DNA of 64,000 nt from Streptomyces spinosisporus (lineage in GTDB: Bacteria; Actinomycetota; Actinomycetes; Streptomycetales; Streptomycetaceae). The notes under the pieces are model-generated. The model did no database searches. It saw only the letters and a list, made by a program, of their open reading frames with translations, and was not told the DNA's origin. The DNA is taken from assembly GCF_022698145.1 (NCBI RefSeq), contig NZ_JALDAX010000011.1, forward strand, positions 1 to 64,000, in the 5' to 3' direction. A program made the translations under genes and the position numbers. Shown in pieces: positions 9,669 to 19,130 of this stretch (within the stretch, counting starts at the first letter, position 1; each line of letters begins with the position of its first letter).

Positions 9669-10862
9669 TCAGGCGCCACGGGTAGAACCGATGGCCTTTC
9701 CGGCCACGCGGCCCTCGGGCCACAGCAACACCGTGAGCGCGCCCAGCGTGAGCAGCCCGCCCACCAGGAACGTTCCGCGCACATCGACGACCGGCAGCAG
9801 ACATCCGCCGAGGAGCGCCCCGGCCGCCACGCCCGCGTTGAAGGCGGCGCCGTTGGCGGCGAGCGCCGACTCCGTACGACCGGGCGCCACCCGCAGCACC
9901 TGACTCTGCGTCGCCATGAACACCGGAGCGACCGAGGCGCCGAGCAGCATCAGCAGCGCGACCGACGCCACCTGGCTGCTCGCGCCCGCGTACAGACCGA
10001 GCAGGGCCGCCGCCTGCGTCATCACCGGCACGGTGAGCGTGGCGCGCGGGAACCGGTCGAGCAGCGGACCCGTGACCGCGACACCGGCCAGCGCGGCCGC
10101 ACCGAACGCGAACAGCACACCGCTCACCGCGTCCGCGCCGAACCCGCCGACGTCCTGGAGCAGGGCGACGACGTAGGTGTATCCCGCGAACACCCCCGTC
10201 ACCGACAGACCGGTGGTCGCGACGACGACCAGGAACCGGCGCCGGTCCGGTTCGGCACCGTAGGCGGCGTGACTCTCCTCGGGATGCGAGGTCGGCAGCA
10301 GGGCGCCGATCACCACGAGGGAGACGAGCGCGAGGGCGCCGAGCACCGCGAAGGGCACCTGCCAGCCGCCGTGACCGCCCAGCCAGGTCCCGGCCGGCAC
10401 GCCCAGCACGGTGGCCAGCGAACCGCCGAGGGACAGCAATCCCATGACGCGGCCGCGCCGTTCGGGCGGGAACAGCCCCGCCGCGACCGGCCCCATCAGC
10501 ACCCAGAACGACGCCTGCGCCAGCGCGGTGACCAGACGCGCCGTCAGCAGCATCCCGTACGACACGCCCTGCAGCGCCGAGATCCAGCTGGCCGCCGCCA
10601 GCAGACCCAGCAGCGCGGCGAGCAGATACCGGCGCGGCACGGACCGGGTGAGCCGGGCGGCCGGCAGCGACACCACCGCCACCGTCAGCCCGTATCCGGT
10701 GACCAGCGCTCCCACCGCCCCGAGCGGAACACGCAGGTCGGCCGCCATCAGCGACAGCAGCCCCAGCGGCAGGTTCTCGGCCGTGTTGAAGGTGAACGCC
10801 GCCAGCATCAGCGCCGCGACGACGGCGCCACGGCGCCATGCGGCCGGACGTACGCTGCCCAT
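9669..10862 (-). CDS. MFS exporter, Cmx/CmrA-like
   Basis: This 397-residue 12-helix transporter belongs to the drug:H+ antiporter part of the major facilitator superfamily. The first helix contains ALMLAAFTFNTAENLPLGLL. The cytoplasmic loop after helix 2 carries a degenerate motif A (ARLTRSVPRR), and motif C-like glycine/proline spacing appears in GGSLATVLGVPAGTWLGG. GGAGG lies 8 bp before the ATG at 10862. It is divergent from a winged-helix regulator across 166 bp, the usual layout for a regulated efflux pump. The substrate is unknown. Confidence 0.88.
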   Translation of the reverse strand: MGSVRPAAWRRGAVVAALMLAAFTFNTAENLPLGLLSLMAADLRVPLGAVGALVTGYGLTVAVVSLPAARLTRSVPRRYLLAALLGLLAAASWISALQGVSYGMLLTARLVTALAQASFWVLMGPVAAGLFPPERRGRVMGLLSLGGSLATVLGVPAGTWLGGHGGWQVPFAVLGALALVSLVVIGALLPTSHPEESHAAYGAEPDRRRFLVVVATTGLSVTGVFAGYTYVVALLQDVGGFGADAVSGVLFAFGAAALAGVAVTGPLLDRFPRATLTVPVMTQAAALLGLYAGASSQVASVALLMLLGASVAPVFMATQSQVLRVAPGRTESALAANGAAFNAGVAAGALLGGCLLPVVDVRGTFLVGGLLTLGALTVLLWPEGRVAGKAIGSTRGA

Positions 10863-11028
10863 CCAGGGATCCTCCGGGGTGTCGGGAACAAGGCGGGAGA
10901 GGCCGGGAAGGCCGGGGGCCAGCGTGCTCGGCGCCTGGCAGGGCCTCTACTGTTTCGACGCAGGCCGAATCGGTTCCGGGACGGCCCGCCTCGCACGGAT
11001 CCGATCGGGCGCGTTCACGGAGGTCCCT

Positions 11029-12018
11029 GTGCCGCTGACCCTGCATCTCGGCGCCGCCGACCTGACCCGCTGCCGGTTCGCGATCTCGCCGCTGTGCCAG
11101 ACCCACGAGGCGCTGCGCATGCTGCGCCGGCCCGCCCGGCACGGCTACCACCGCGCCTGGCTGCGCCGTCTCGGCCGTACGCTCACCGGGCTCGACCTGT
11201 CGGACCTGTGGCTGTTCGTGCCACACCCTGGCGGCTACACCCCGGACTTCCTCGGCCCGCCCCCGGACGAGCCGTACCTCTCCATCGACGACGAACTGGC
11301 CCGCATGCGCGCCACCGACCCCGAACTGGCCCGCGAGGAGATGGCCCGCTCGCTCGCCTGCACACCGGGACTCGCCGCATCGCCGCAGGGCCGCGCCGCG
11401 CTCGACGACCCCGCCAGGACCGTCCGCCGCCTGGCCGACCTCACCGAACTGGCCTGGCACACCCTGCTCGCCCCGGACTGGCCCCGCCACCGCGCCGTCC
11501 TGGCGGCCGACATCGCCCACCGCTCACGGCAGGCGGCCGACGGCGGTCTCGACGCGCTGCTCGGCGGCCTGCACCCCGCGATCGGCTGGACCGGCCGGCG
11601 GCTCGTCCTGCACAGGACCGGCGACCACGCGGAGGCGCAGCGCCCCGACGGGCGCGGCATCCTGCTCATGCCCAGCGTGTTCGCCTGGCCCGATGTGATC
11701 AGCGGCTTCGCGCGCCCCTGGCAGCCGACCGTCATCTACCCCGCCCGCGGCATGGGCCGTCTGCACAGCACCCCCGCGCCGCGTCCCTCCGAGGCCCTCG
11801 CCCGCCTCCTCGGGGCCCAGCGGGCGGCCCTGCTCAGCGACTTGACCCTCCCCGCCGCCACCACGGAACTCGCCGCCCGGCACGGTCTGGCCCCGTCCAC
11901 GGTGTCGTCCCATCTGACGGCGCTGCGCACCGCGGGGCTGCTCGTCTCGCGGCGCCAGGGCTACTTCGTGCTGTACGAGCGGACGGCTCTGGGGGACGGG
12001 CTGGTGGCGGGCGGATAG
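11029..12018 (+). CDS. Winged-helix (ArsR-like) transcriptional regulator
   Basis: This 329-residue protein has a long N-terminal ligand or dimer domain and a C-terminal DNA-binding domain. The helix-turn-helix lies around residues 275-315 (TTELAARHGLAPSTVSSHL), followed by a wing with RRQGYFVLYER. The arrangement and the opening motif CRFAISPLCQTHEALRML match a Streptomyces ArsR-type family. The GTG at 11029 has GGAGG 5 bp upstream; the open frame before it overlaps the MFS gene and is not coding. Divergence from the MFS pump suggests it controls that gene. The inducer is not known. Confidence 0.82.
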   Translation: MPLTLHLGAADLTRCRFAISPLCQTHEALRMLRRPARHGYHRAWLRRLGRTLTGLDLSDLWLFVPHPGGYTPDFLGPPPDEPYLSIDDELARMRATDPELAREEMARSLACTPGLAASPQGRAALDDPARTVRRLADLTELAWHTLLAPDWPRHRAVLAADIAHRSRQAADGGLDALLGGLHPAIGWTGRRLVLHRTGDHAEAQRPDGRGILLMPSVFAWPDVISGFARPWQPTVIYPARGMGRLHSTPAPRPSEALARLLGAQRAALLSDLTLPAATTELAARHGLAPSTVSSHLTALRTAGLLVSRRQGYFVLYERTALGDGLVAGG

Positions 12019-12175
12019 GGCGGCCCCGCCGGGCAGGTGTCGGCAGGGGCCCGGCCGCGATGTCGCTGCGGCGGGTGGGGCAGGACATGGCGGCGAGGAG
12101 TACGGGTACCCGAGCAGTGCCGAGCGGGACGGTGCGCCGTCCCCGGGCGTGTTCGACCCTACGGAGGGACCAACC

Positions 12176-12571
12176 GTGACCGAGTACTACCCCAACGGTG
12201 CCGCCTCCGCCGTACAGATGGCGCTGCGTGCGGTGGCCGCGGGCGATGCCCATGACGCAGAACTGGACACCCTGGCCGACAGCGAGGTCCTGGTCCCCAC
12301 CGGCTCCGCCGCGGACCAGTCCCCTGAGACGGTGAGTCTGCCCGTCTACGAGCAGCCGGACGGCACCGAACTGGTGCCGGTGTTCACCTCGCAGGCCCGT
12401 ATGCACCAGGCGTTCCCGAAGATCACGGAGCATCGGCTGATCCAGCTCGGCGCGCTCGCCCACGGCTGGCCGTCCGAAACACTGGCGCTCGTGATCGACG
12501 CGGGCACCCCGGAGGAGCTGGCCCTGACCGCTCAGGGCGTGAAGGATCTGCTGGACCGCGGGACGGAGTGA
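12176..12571 (+). CDS. SseB-family N-terminal-domain protein
   Basis: This 131-residue soluble protein begins VTEYYPNGAASAVQM and carries the SseB N-terminal-type segment: VLVPTGS, then SLPVYEQPDGTELVPVFTS, and the helix ARMHQAFPKITEHRLIQL. Such proteins are common in actinobacteria and have no settled role. The GTG at 12176 follows GGAGG with 8 bp spacing, preferred over an upstream ATG at 12149. It precedes the formate dehydrogenase operon by 112 bp, with a very strong hairpin in between, so it is probably transcribed separately. Confidence 0.75.
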   Translation: MTEYYPNGAASAVQMALRAVAAGDAHDAELDTLADSEVLVPTGSAADQSPETVSLPVYEQPDGTELVPVFTSQARMHQAFPKITEHRLIQLGALAHGWPSETLALVIDAGTPEELALTAQGVKDLLDRGTE

Positions 12572-12592
12572 GTCGCCCCCGCGCCGGTTTCG

Positions 12593-12628
12593 GCCGGGCC
12601 CGTCCCGGGCACCCGGGGCGGGCCCGGC
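12593..12628. terminator. Strong GC-rich hairpin terminator after the SseB-like gene
   Basis: GCCGGGCCCG and CGGGCCCGGC are perfect 10-bp outer arms; the inner arms (12603-12609 and 12612-12618) also pair. It has no T tract, as is common for streptomycete terminators. It separates the gene ending at 12571 from fdhB. Confidence 0.7.
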
Positions 12629-12683
12629 GCGCGGCTGCCTGCCGCCCCGGCGGGCAGGGCACCCGCAACGAGGAGGTCGGGCC

Positions 12684-13688
12684 ATGACCGACAGCGGCTC
12701 CGGAGACGGGCTCCGGGCGCGGCCGGACGGGGGACACGGCAACCAGCTGTACGGACCGCAGCACGACGTGGCGGGCGCCGCCGGCTATCCCGACTCCCCG
12801 CCCCGCATGGGCTTCTTCACCGACACCTCCGTCTGCATCGGCTGCAAGGCGTGCGAGGTGGCCTGCAAGGAGTGGAACGCCGTCCCGGAGGACGGTCTGC
12901 TGCTGACCGGCATGTCGTACGACAACACACAGGGGCTCGGTGCCGACACCTGGCGCCATGTCGCCTTCATCGAGCAGCGCAAACCGCTCGGAGGGCAGGA
13001 GCCCGGTGTGTCCCACGAGGACGTCGACGTGTTCGACGCCGCCGGCCGGTTGGGCACCGGTTCTGCCCCCGCGGGGCAGATCTCCCCACTGGCCCCCGAC
13101 GGACGCACCGAGCTGCGCTGGCTGATGTCCTCGGACGTGTGCAAGCACTGCACGCACGCGGCCTGTCTGGACGTGTGCCCCACCGGTGCGCTGTTCCGCA
13201 CCGAGTTCGGCACCGTCGTCGTCCAGGAGGACATCTGCAACGGCTGCGGCTACTGCGTGCCCGCCTGCCCGTACGGCGTGATCGACCAGCGCAAGGACGA
13301 CGGACGGGTCTGGAAGTGCACCCTGTGCTACGACCGCCTCGGCGTCGGCCAGGAACCGGCCTGCGCCAAGGCGTGCCCCACCGACTCCATCCAGTTCGGC
13401 CCCCTGGACGAGCTGCGGGAGCGCGCCGAGGACCGGGTGGCCCGGCTGCGGGCCGCCGGGGTGGCCGACGCCCGGCTGTACGGCGAGGACCCCACCGACG
13501 GGGTCGGCGGCGACGGCGCGTTCTTCCTGCTCCTGGACGAACCCGAGGTTTACGGCCTGCCACCCGACCCGGTCGTCACCACCCGGGACCTGCCGGACAT
13601 GTGGCGGCACGCGGCGCTGGCCGCCGCCTCGCTCGCCGCGCTTGCCGTCACCAGTTTCGTCAGGAGCGCGGGCAGGGGACGGCGATGA
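12684..13688 (+). CDS. fdhB: Formate dehydrogenase iron-sulfur (beta) subunit
   Basis: This 334-residue electron-transfer subunit passes electrons from the catalytic subunit to the membrane subunit. Four [4Fe-4S] cysteine groups are visible: CIGCKACEVAC, CKHCTHAACLDVC, CNGCGYCVPAC and CTLCYD followed by CAKAC. A single hydrophobic helix near the C terminus (HAALAAASLAALAVTSF) can anchor it, as in FdnH-type subunits. There is no Tat or Sec signal. GAGGAGG precedes the ATG. The gene overlaps the next by 4 bp (ATGA) and is the first of three formate dehydrogenase genes in order fdhB, nrfD-type, fdhA. Confidence 0.93.
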   Translation: MTDSGSGDGLRARPDGGHGNQLYGPQHDVAGAAGYPDSPPRMGFFTDTSVCIGCKACEVACKEWNAVPEDGLLLTGMSYDNTQGLGADTWRHVAFIEQRKPLGGQEPGVSHEDVDVFDAAGRLGTGSAPAGQISPLAPDGRTELRWLMSSDVCKHCTHAACLDVCPTGALFRTEFGTVVVQEDICNGCGYCVPACPYGVIDQRKDDGRVWKCTLCYDRLGVGQEPACAKACPTDSIQFGPLDELRERAEDRVARLRAAGVADARLYGEDPTDGVGGDGAFFLLLDEPEVYGLPPDPVVTTRDLPDMWRHAALAAASLAALAVTSFVRSAGRGRR

Positions 13689-14719
13689 GCGGATCCGACG
13701 TGACGCGCAAGGGCGTCGAGGGCGAGCGACCCGGACGGGACGCCGTCACCGGAGAGGCCGCGGGGCGCCGCAGGCGGCGTCGCGGGGGCCGGGGCGAGCG
13801 GTCCATGGTGCCGGACGCGGAGTTCTCCTCGTACTACGGCAGGCCCATCCTGAAGAAGCCCACCTGGAAAGCCCTCGACATCGCGGGCTACCTCTACCTC
13901 GGCGGTCTCGCGGGCAGCTCCTCGCTGCTGGCCGCCGGCGCACAGGCGACCGGGCGGCCCGTGCTGGCCCGAGCGGCCAAGTTGGGCGCTGCGGGCGCCA
14001 TCTCGCTCTCGCTGGCCGCGCTCGTCCACGACCTGGGACGCCCGGCCCGGTTCATGAACATGCTGCGGGTCTTCAAGCCGACGTCGCCCATGAGCGTGGG
14101 CTCCTGGCTGCTGTCGGGCTACGCCCCGCTGACCCTGGCCGCCGCGGCGAGCGACGTGGCGGGCCGCTACCGGCTCGTCGGATCGGCCGCCACCGCGGGC
14201 GCCGCCGTCCTCGGCCCCGCCGTCGTGACATACACGGCCGTCCTGATCTCGGACACGGCGGTGCCCTCCTGGCACGAGGGCCACCGGCAGATGCCGTACG
14301 TCTTCGCCGGTTCGGGCGCCACCGCGGCGGCGGGACTGGCCCTGGCCGCCGCACCCACCGCCCAGACGGGACCCGCACGCCGTATGGCCGTGCTCGGAGC
14401 CGCCCTGGAACTGGGCACCTTCCAGCTGATGAAACGGCGGATGGGGCTGGCCGCCGAGCCGCTGGAGAAGGGCCGCCCGCACGTGATGCTGCGCACCGCG
14501 GAAGCCCTCACGGCAGGCGGCGCCGTCCTCGCGGCACTCTCGGGTCGTCAGCGGGGGAGGGCGCTCGCGACAGTGGCCGGCGCGGCCCTGCTCACCGGGT
14601 CCGCGGCCCTGCGGTTCGGCCTCTTCCACGCCGGGGTCGCCTCCGCGGAGGACCCGAAGTACACGGTCGTACCGCAGCGGGAGCGGTTGCGGGCGAGGCA
14701 GGGCGGGCAGGAGGCGTAG
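13685..14719 (+). CDS. nrfD: NrfD/PsrC-type membrane subunit of formate dehydrogenase
   Basis: This 344-residue polytopic membrane protein should exchange electrons between the iron-sulfur subunit and the quinone pool. The first ~45 residues are a very basic, probably disordered tail (GRRRRRRGGRG). Eight or so hydrophobic segments follow, beginning with LDIAGYLYLGGLAGSSSLL and including LAALVHDLGRPARFMNML, a motif recognisable in NrfD proteins, and SPMSVGSWLL. Quinone-reactive formate dehydrogenases in proteobacteria usually have a cytochrome b556 subunit instead; here NrfD replaces it. The start ATG overlaps the fdhB stop. The following fdhA is 99 bp downstream, so it is probably in the same operon. 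Confidence 0.88.
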   Translation: MSGSDVTRKGVEGERPGRDAVTGEAAGRRRRRRGGRGERSMVPDAEFSSYYGRPILKKPTWKALDIAGYLYLGGLAGSSSLLAAGAQATGRPVLARAAKLGAAGAISLSLAALVHDLGRPARFMNMLRVFKPTSPMSVGSWLLSGYAPLTLAAAASDVAGRYRLVGSAATAGAAVLGPAVVTYTAVLISDTAVPSWHEGHRQMPYVFAGSGATAAAGLALAAAPTAQTGPARRMAVLGAALELGTFQLMKRRMGLAAEPLEKGRPHVMLRTAEALTAGGAVLAALSGRQRGRALATVAGAALLTGSAALRFGLFHAGVASAEDPKYTVVPQRERLRARQGGQEA

Positions 14720-14818
14720 GGCCGGTCGGGGCACGGGAGCCGCGCCCTGTTTCGGCAGAGGTGCCCGGGGTACTCCGCCCCGGCGGAACGTCGGCAGGCG
14801 AAAGGAGGGCCCGGAGCC

Positions 14819-17800
14819 ATGGGCGTGCGCACATGGATCGACTCCTGGCCGGTCTACCGCCAGCTCACGGGCACGGACCCGCTGGGCCGCGGGGCCGCCG
14901 CGAAGAGCGGGCGCAGCGAGCGGTTGACCCCCCGCGTCGCGAGCGCGGACCACGTGGTGAAGTCGGTCTGCCCGTACTGCGCGGTCGGCTGCGGCCAGAA
15001 CGTCTACGTCGAGGACGGCAAGGTCACCCAGATCGAGGGCGACCCCGACTCCCCGATCTCCCGCGGCCGCCTGTGCCCCAAGGGCTCGGCGAGCCTGCAG
15101 CTGACGACGGGCGACGCCCGTGAGCACGAGGTCCTCTACCGGCGCCCGTACGGCACCGAGTGGGAGCGGCTGGACCTCGACACCGCGATGGACATGATCG
15201 CGGACCGGGTCGTCGCGGCCCGGCGCGCGGGCTGGCAGTGGGAGGTCGACGAGGCCCGCACCCGGCGCACCCTCGGCATCGCCAGCCTGGGCGGTGCCAC
15301 GCTCGACAACGAAGAGAACTACCTGATCAAGAAGTTGTTCACCGCGCTCGGGGCGATCCAGATCGAGAACCAGGCGCGCGTTTGACACTCCTCCACCGTT
15401 CCCGGTCTGGGAACCTCGTTCGGACGCGGCGGCGCGACCACCTTCCAGCAGGATCTGCAGCACTCCGACTGCATCGTCATCCAGGGCTCGAACATGGCCG
15501 AGTGCCACCCCGTCGGGTTCCAGTGGGTGATGGAGGCCAAGGCCCGGGGCGCGAAGGTGATCCACGTCGACCCGCGCTTCACCCGCACCAGCGCGCTCGC
15601 CGACGTGCACGTCCCGCTGCGCGCGGGCAGTGACATCGCCTTCCTCGGCGGAATCATCAACCACGTGCTGCAGAACGAGAAGTACTTCCGCGACTACGTG
15701 GTGGCGTACACCAACGCCCCCATGATCCTGCGCGAGGACTTCCGCGACACCGAGGACCTCGACGGCGTCTTCTCCGGCCTCGACCCCGACAACCGCCGCT
15801 ACGACAACGCCAGTTGGCAGTACGAAGGCATGGAGGTCCAGGCGGCCTCCGGTGAACGCGACCTGGAGTACGACAAGCGCACCACCGGCGGGGGTTCGGA
15901 GACCGAGGCCGCGCGCGGCGAGGCCCACGGCTCCGGCGGCGCCGACATCGGCGAGGGCGAACCCGAGCGGGACGACACCCTGACCCATCCGCGCTGTGTC
16001 TTCCAGGTCCTCAAACGCCACTACGCCCGCTACACCCCGGAGGCGGTGGAGCAGATCTGCGGGGTGCCGCAGGACCTCTTCCGCCAGGTGTGCGAGCTGG
16101 TCACCGACAACTCGGGACGGGAGCGCACGACCGCCTTCGCCTACGCGGTCGGCTGGACCCAGCACACGGTCGGCGTGCAGTACATCCGCGCGGCCTCGGT
16201 GCTCCAGAGCCTGCTCGGGAACATGGGCCGGCCGGGCGGCGGCATCCTCGCGCTGCGCGGACACGCCTCCATCCAGGGCTCGACGGACATCCCCACCCTG
16301 TTCAACCTGCTGCCCGGCTACATCCCGATGCCGCACGCCCACAAGGGCGAGGGCCTGGACGAGTTCGTGCAGGGGGAGGCCGCGCGCAAGGGCTACTGGG
16401 GCAACATGCGCACCTACCTCGTGAGCCTGCTCAAGGCCTACTGGGGCGACGCCGCCACAGCCGAGAACGACTTTTGCTTCGACTACCTGCCTCGCCTCAC
16501 CGGCTCCCACTCCGCCTACGAGACGGCGATGGCCCAGCTGGAGGGCGTCTGCAAGGGCTACTTCGTGTTCGGTGAGAACCCGGCCGTGGGCAACGCCAAC
16601 GCCAAGCTGATGCGGCTGGGCATGGCCAACCTGGACTGGATGGTCGTACGCGACTTCTCCCTGATCGAGACCGCCACCTGGTGGAAGGACGGCCCCGAGA
16701 TCGAGACGGGCGAGATGCGCACGGAGGACATCGGCACCGAGGTCTTCTTCCTGCCGGCTGCCGCGCACACCGAGAAGGACGGCAGTTTCACCAACACCCA
16801 GCGTATGCTCCAGTGGCACCACAAGGCCGTCGAGCCGCCCGGACAGGCCCGCAGCGATCTGTGGTTCACGTACCACCTCGGACGGATCATCCGCGAGAAG
16901 CTCGCCGGTTCCACCGACCCCATGGATGCGCCCGTGCTCGACGTGACGTGGGACTACCCGCTCAAGGGCGAACTCGCCGAGCCGGACGCCGAGTCCGTCC
17001 TCGCCGAGATCAACGGCCGTGCCGCAGACGGCAGTCCACTGTCCTCCTACGAGCAGCTGCAGGCCGACGGCTCCACCGCGTGCGGGTGCTGGATCTACTG
17101 CGGGGTGTACGCCGACGGCGTCAACCAGTCCGCCCGCCGCAGGCCCGGCACGGAGCAGAACTGGGTCGCGGGCGAATGGGCGTGGGCGTGGCCCGCCAAC
17201 CGGCGCATCCTGTACAACCGCGCCTCCGCCGACCCCGACGGCAAACCGTGGAGCGAGCGCAAGGCGCTGGTGTGGTGGGACGCGGACGAGGGGAAGTGGG
17301 TCGGCCACGACGTCCCCGACTTCAAGCCCACCAAGGCCCCCGACTACGAGCCGCCCCCGGACGCGACGGCCGCGGAAGCACTGTCGGGCACCGACCCGTT
17401 CATCATGCAGGCCGACGGCAAGGCATGGCTGTATGTGCCCTCCGGACTCACCGACGGGCCGCTGCCGACCCACTACGAGCCGCAGGACTCGCCGTTCGAC
17501 AACCTGCTCTACCCCCAACAGCGCAATCCCGTACGGCAGTTGCTGGCACGACACCCCGACAACCGCTACCAGCCGAGCGGCACCGAGCCCGGCTCGGACG
17601 TCTTCCCGTACGTGGCCACCACCTACCGGCTCACCGAGCACCACACGGCGGGCGGCATGTCCCGCTGGCTGCCCTATCTCGCCGAGCTGCAGCCGGAGTT
17701 CTTCTGCGAGATCTCGCCCGAGCTGGCCGCCGAGCGCGGTCTGGAGCACACCGGCTGGGCGACGATCGTCAGTGCGCGGGGCGTCGTGGAGGCACGGGTG

Positions 17801-18079
17801 CTCGTCACCGACCGGATGGCCCCGCTGACCGTGCAGGGGCGCACCCTGCACCAGGTCGGACTGCCCTACCACTGGGGCCCGAACGGCTACAGCACGGGCG
17901 ACGCCGCCAACGAGCTGCTGCATCTGTCCCTCGACCCCAACACCCATATCCAGGAGGCCAAGGCGTTCGCCGTCGACATCCGCCCCGGACGCCGGCCACG
18001 GGGCCCGGCGTCGGTGCGGCTGGTGCGGGAGTACCGCGCGCGGGCGGGCATCGACGAGAACACGGGCACGGAGCCGTGA
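14819..18079 (+). CDS. fdhA: Selenocysteine-containing formate dehydrogenase catalytic subunit
   Basis: This 1086-residue molybdopterin/tungstopterin oxidoreductase oxidises formate to CO2. Codon 189 is an in-frame TGA (15383-15385) in the context QARV-U-HSSTVPGLG, exactly where FdnG-type enzymes carry selenocysteine. The frame and strong similarity continue to 18079 (AEAHPVGF-like AECHPVGFQWVMEAKA, then TAENDFCFDYLP and WAWAWPANRRILYNRASADP). The [4Fe-4S] ligands are Cys51, Cys54, Cys58 and Cys86. A SECIS-like hairpin follows the UGA. There is no twin-arginine signal in the ~48 residues before Cys51, unlike E. coli FdnG, so the enzyme may face the cytoplasm. Its stop directly abuts the selD stop. 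Automatic annotation may split it at the UGA. Confidence 0.95.
15383..15414 (+). promoter_or_regulatory. Selenocysteine UGA codon with SECIS-like hairpin
   Basis: The UGA is at 15383-15385. Twelve bases later comes GTTCCC (15398-15403), loop GGTCT (15404-15408) and GGGAAC (15409-15414), a perfect 6-bp stem. Bacterial SECIS elements place an apical loop with GGUCU-like bases roughly 16-37 nt after the UGA; the E. coli fdhF loop also contains GGUCU. It is the expected binding site for SelB. Confidence 0.85.
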
Positions 18080-19096
18080 TCACCTGAGCACGATCGAATG
18101 CGCGCCGAGCGGCACCAGTTCACCGATGACCGGCGCCCCTGGCACCTCCCCGGCGACCAGCAGCCCCCCGGAGGTCTGGGCGTCGGCCAGCAGCAGCCGG
18201 GTGTCGGCGTCCGTGGTCCCGAAGTCGGTGTACGGCGCCACCCACTCCAGGTTGCGCCGGGTGCCGCCGCTGACGTACCCGTCACGGACCGCCTCCCGCG
18301 CACCCTCCAGCAAGGGCACGGCGGCCGCGTCGATCACCGCGCTCACGCCGGAGGCGCGGGCCAGCTTGTGCAGATGGCCGAGCAGACCGAAGCCGGTGAC
18401 ATCGGTGGCGCAGGTCGCCCCGGCGGCCAGGGCGGCGACGCTCGCGTCCCGGTTCAGGGCGGTCATCGTGGCGATCGCCTGCTCGAACCGCTCGCCGGTC
18501 GCCTTGTGCCGGTTGTTGAGCACGCCGAGGCCGAGCGGCTTGGTCAGGGACAGCGGCAACCCGGCCCGCCCGGTGTCGTTGCGCAGCAGCCGTGCCGGGT
18601 CGGCGAGTCCGGTGACGGCCATGCCGTACTTGGGCTCGGGGTCGTCCACACTGTGCCCGCCGCCGACATGGCACCCCGCCTCCGTGGCGACGTCCAGTCC
18701 GCCGCGCAGCACCTCGCGGGCCAGCTCGAACGGCAGCCGGTCGCGGGGCCAGGCCAGGAGGTTGACGGCGACGATCGGGCGGCCCCCCATCGCGTACACG
18801 TCGGACAGGGCGTTGGCGGCGGCGATCCGCCCCCAGTCGTAGGGGTCGTCGACGACCGGGGTGAAGAAGTCGGCGGTCGACACCACCGCCGTGCCCTGCT
18901 GCCCGGGCAGCGCCACCACGGCCGCGTCGTCGCCCGTGGCGAGACCGACCAGCAGTGGGCTGTCGGTGGCAGGACCCGAGGGCGTGAGGCCGCTGACGAC
19001 GTCCTCCAGCTCGCCGGGCGGGATCTTGCAGGCGCAGCCGCCGCCGTGTGCGAACTGGGTGAGCCGTACGGGCGCCTGGCGGGTCGTCGGTGTCAT
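18080..19096 (-). CDS. selD: Selenide, water dikinase (selenophosphate synthetase)
   Basis: This 338-residue enzyme makes selenophosphate, the selenium donor for Sec-tRNA, from selenide and ATP. The glycine-rich N terminus LTQFAHGGGCACKIPPGEL contains the catalytic pair Cys21 and Lys24 (E. coli Cys17 and Lys20); the active site is Cys, not Sec. DDAAV, GRPIVAVNLLAWP, GGHSVDDPEPKYGMAVTG and TDVTGFGLLGHL are further family motifs. AGGAG lies 6 bp before the ATG. It is transcribed after selA and selB, 69 bp beyond the selB stop, and selC lies on the other strand in that junction. Its stop touches the fdhA stop. Confidence 0.96.
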   Translation of the reverse strand: MTPTTRQAPVRLTQFAHGGGCACKIPPGELEDVVSGLTPSGPATDSPLLVGLATGDDAAVVALPGQQGTAVVSTADFFTPVVDDPYDWGRIAAANALSDVYAMGGRPIVAVNLLAWPRDRLPFELAREVLRGGLDVATEAGCHVGGGHSVDDPEPKYGMAVTGLADPARLLRNDTGRAGLPLSLTKPLGLGVLNNRHKATGERFEQAIATMTALNRDASVAALAAGATCATDVTGFGLLGHLHKLARASGVSAVIDAAAVPLLEGAREAVRDGYVSGGTRRNLEWVAPYTDFGTTDADTRLLLADAQTSGGLLVAGEVPGAPVIGELVPLGAHSIVLR

Positions 19097-19130
19097 ACCG
19101 GTCTCCTGGGGAACTAGCCTGTCGGTCGGT

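Noticed and set aside
15383..15385. TGA in fdhA read as a nonsense mutation making a pseudogene
   Set aside because: It is at the exact Sec position of the family, the downstream 898 codons are intact, a SECIS-like hairpin follows, and the full Sec machinery is adjacent.
13550..17947. Very long open frame on the minus strand opposite the formate dehydrogenase genes
   Set aside because: It is antisense to clear FdhA and NrfD homology and its translation is low-complexity Gly/Val/Arg-rich sequence with no motifs. Such frames are a by-product of high-GC codon usage.
18080..19096. SelD as a second selenoprotein
   Set aside because: The active-site position is a cysteine codon (Cys21), with no in-frame TGA. 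Peroxiredoxin and other redox genes were also checked and use Cys.
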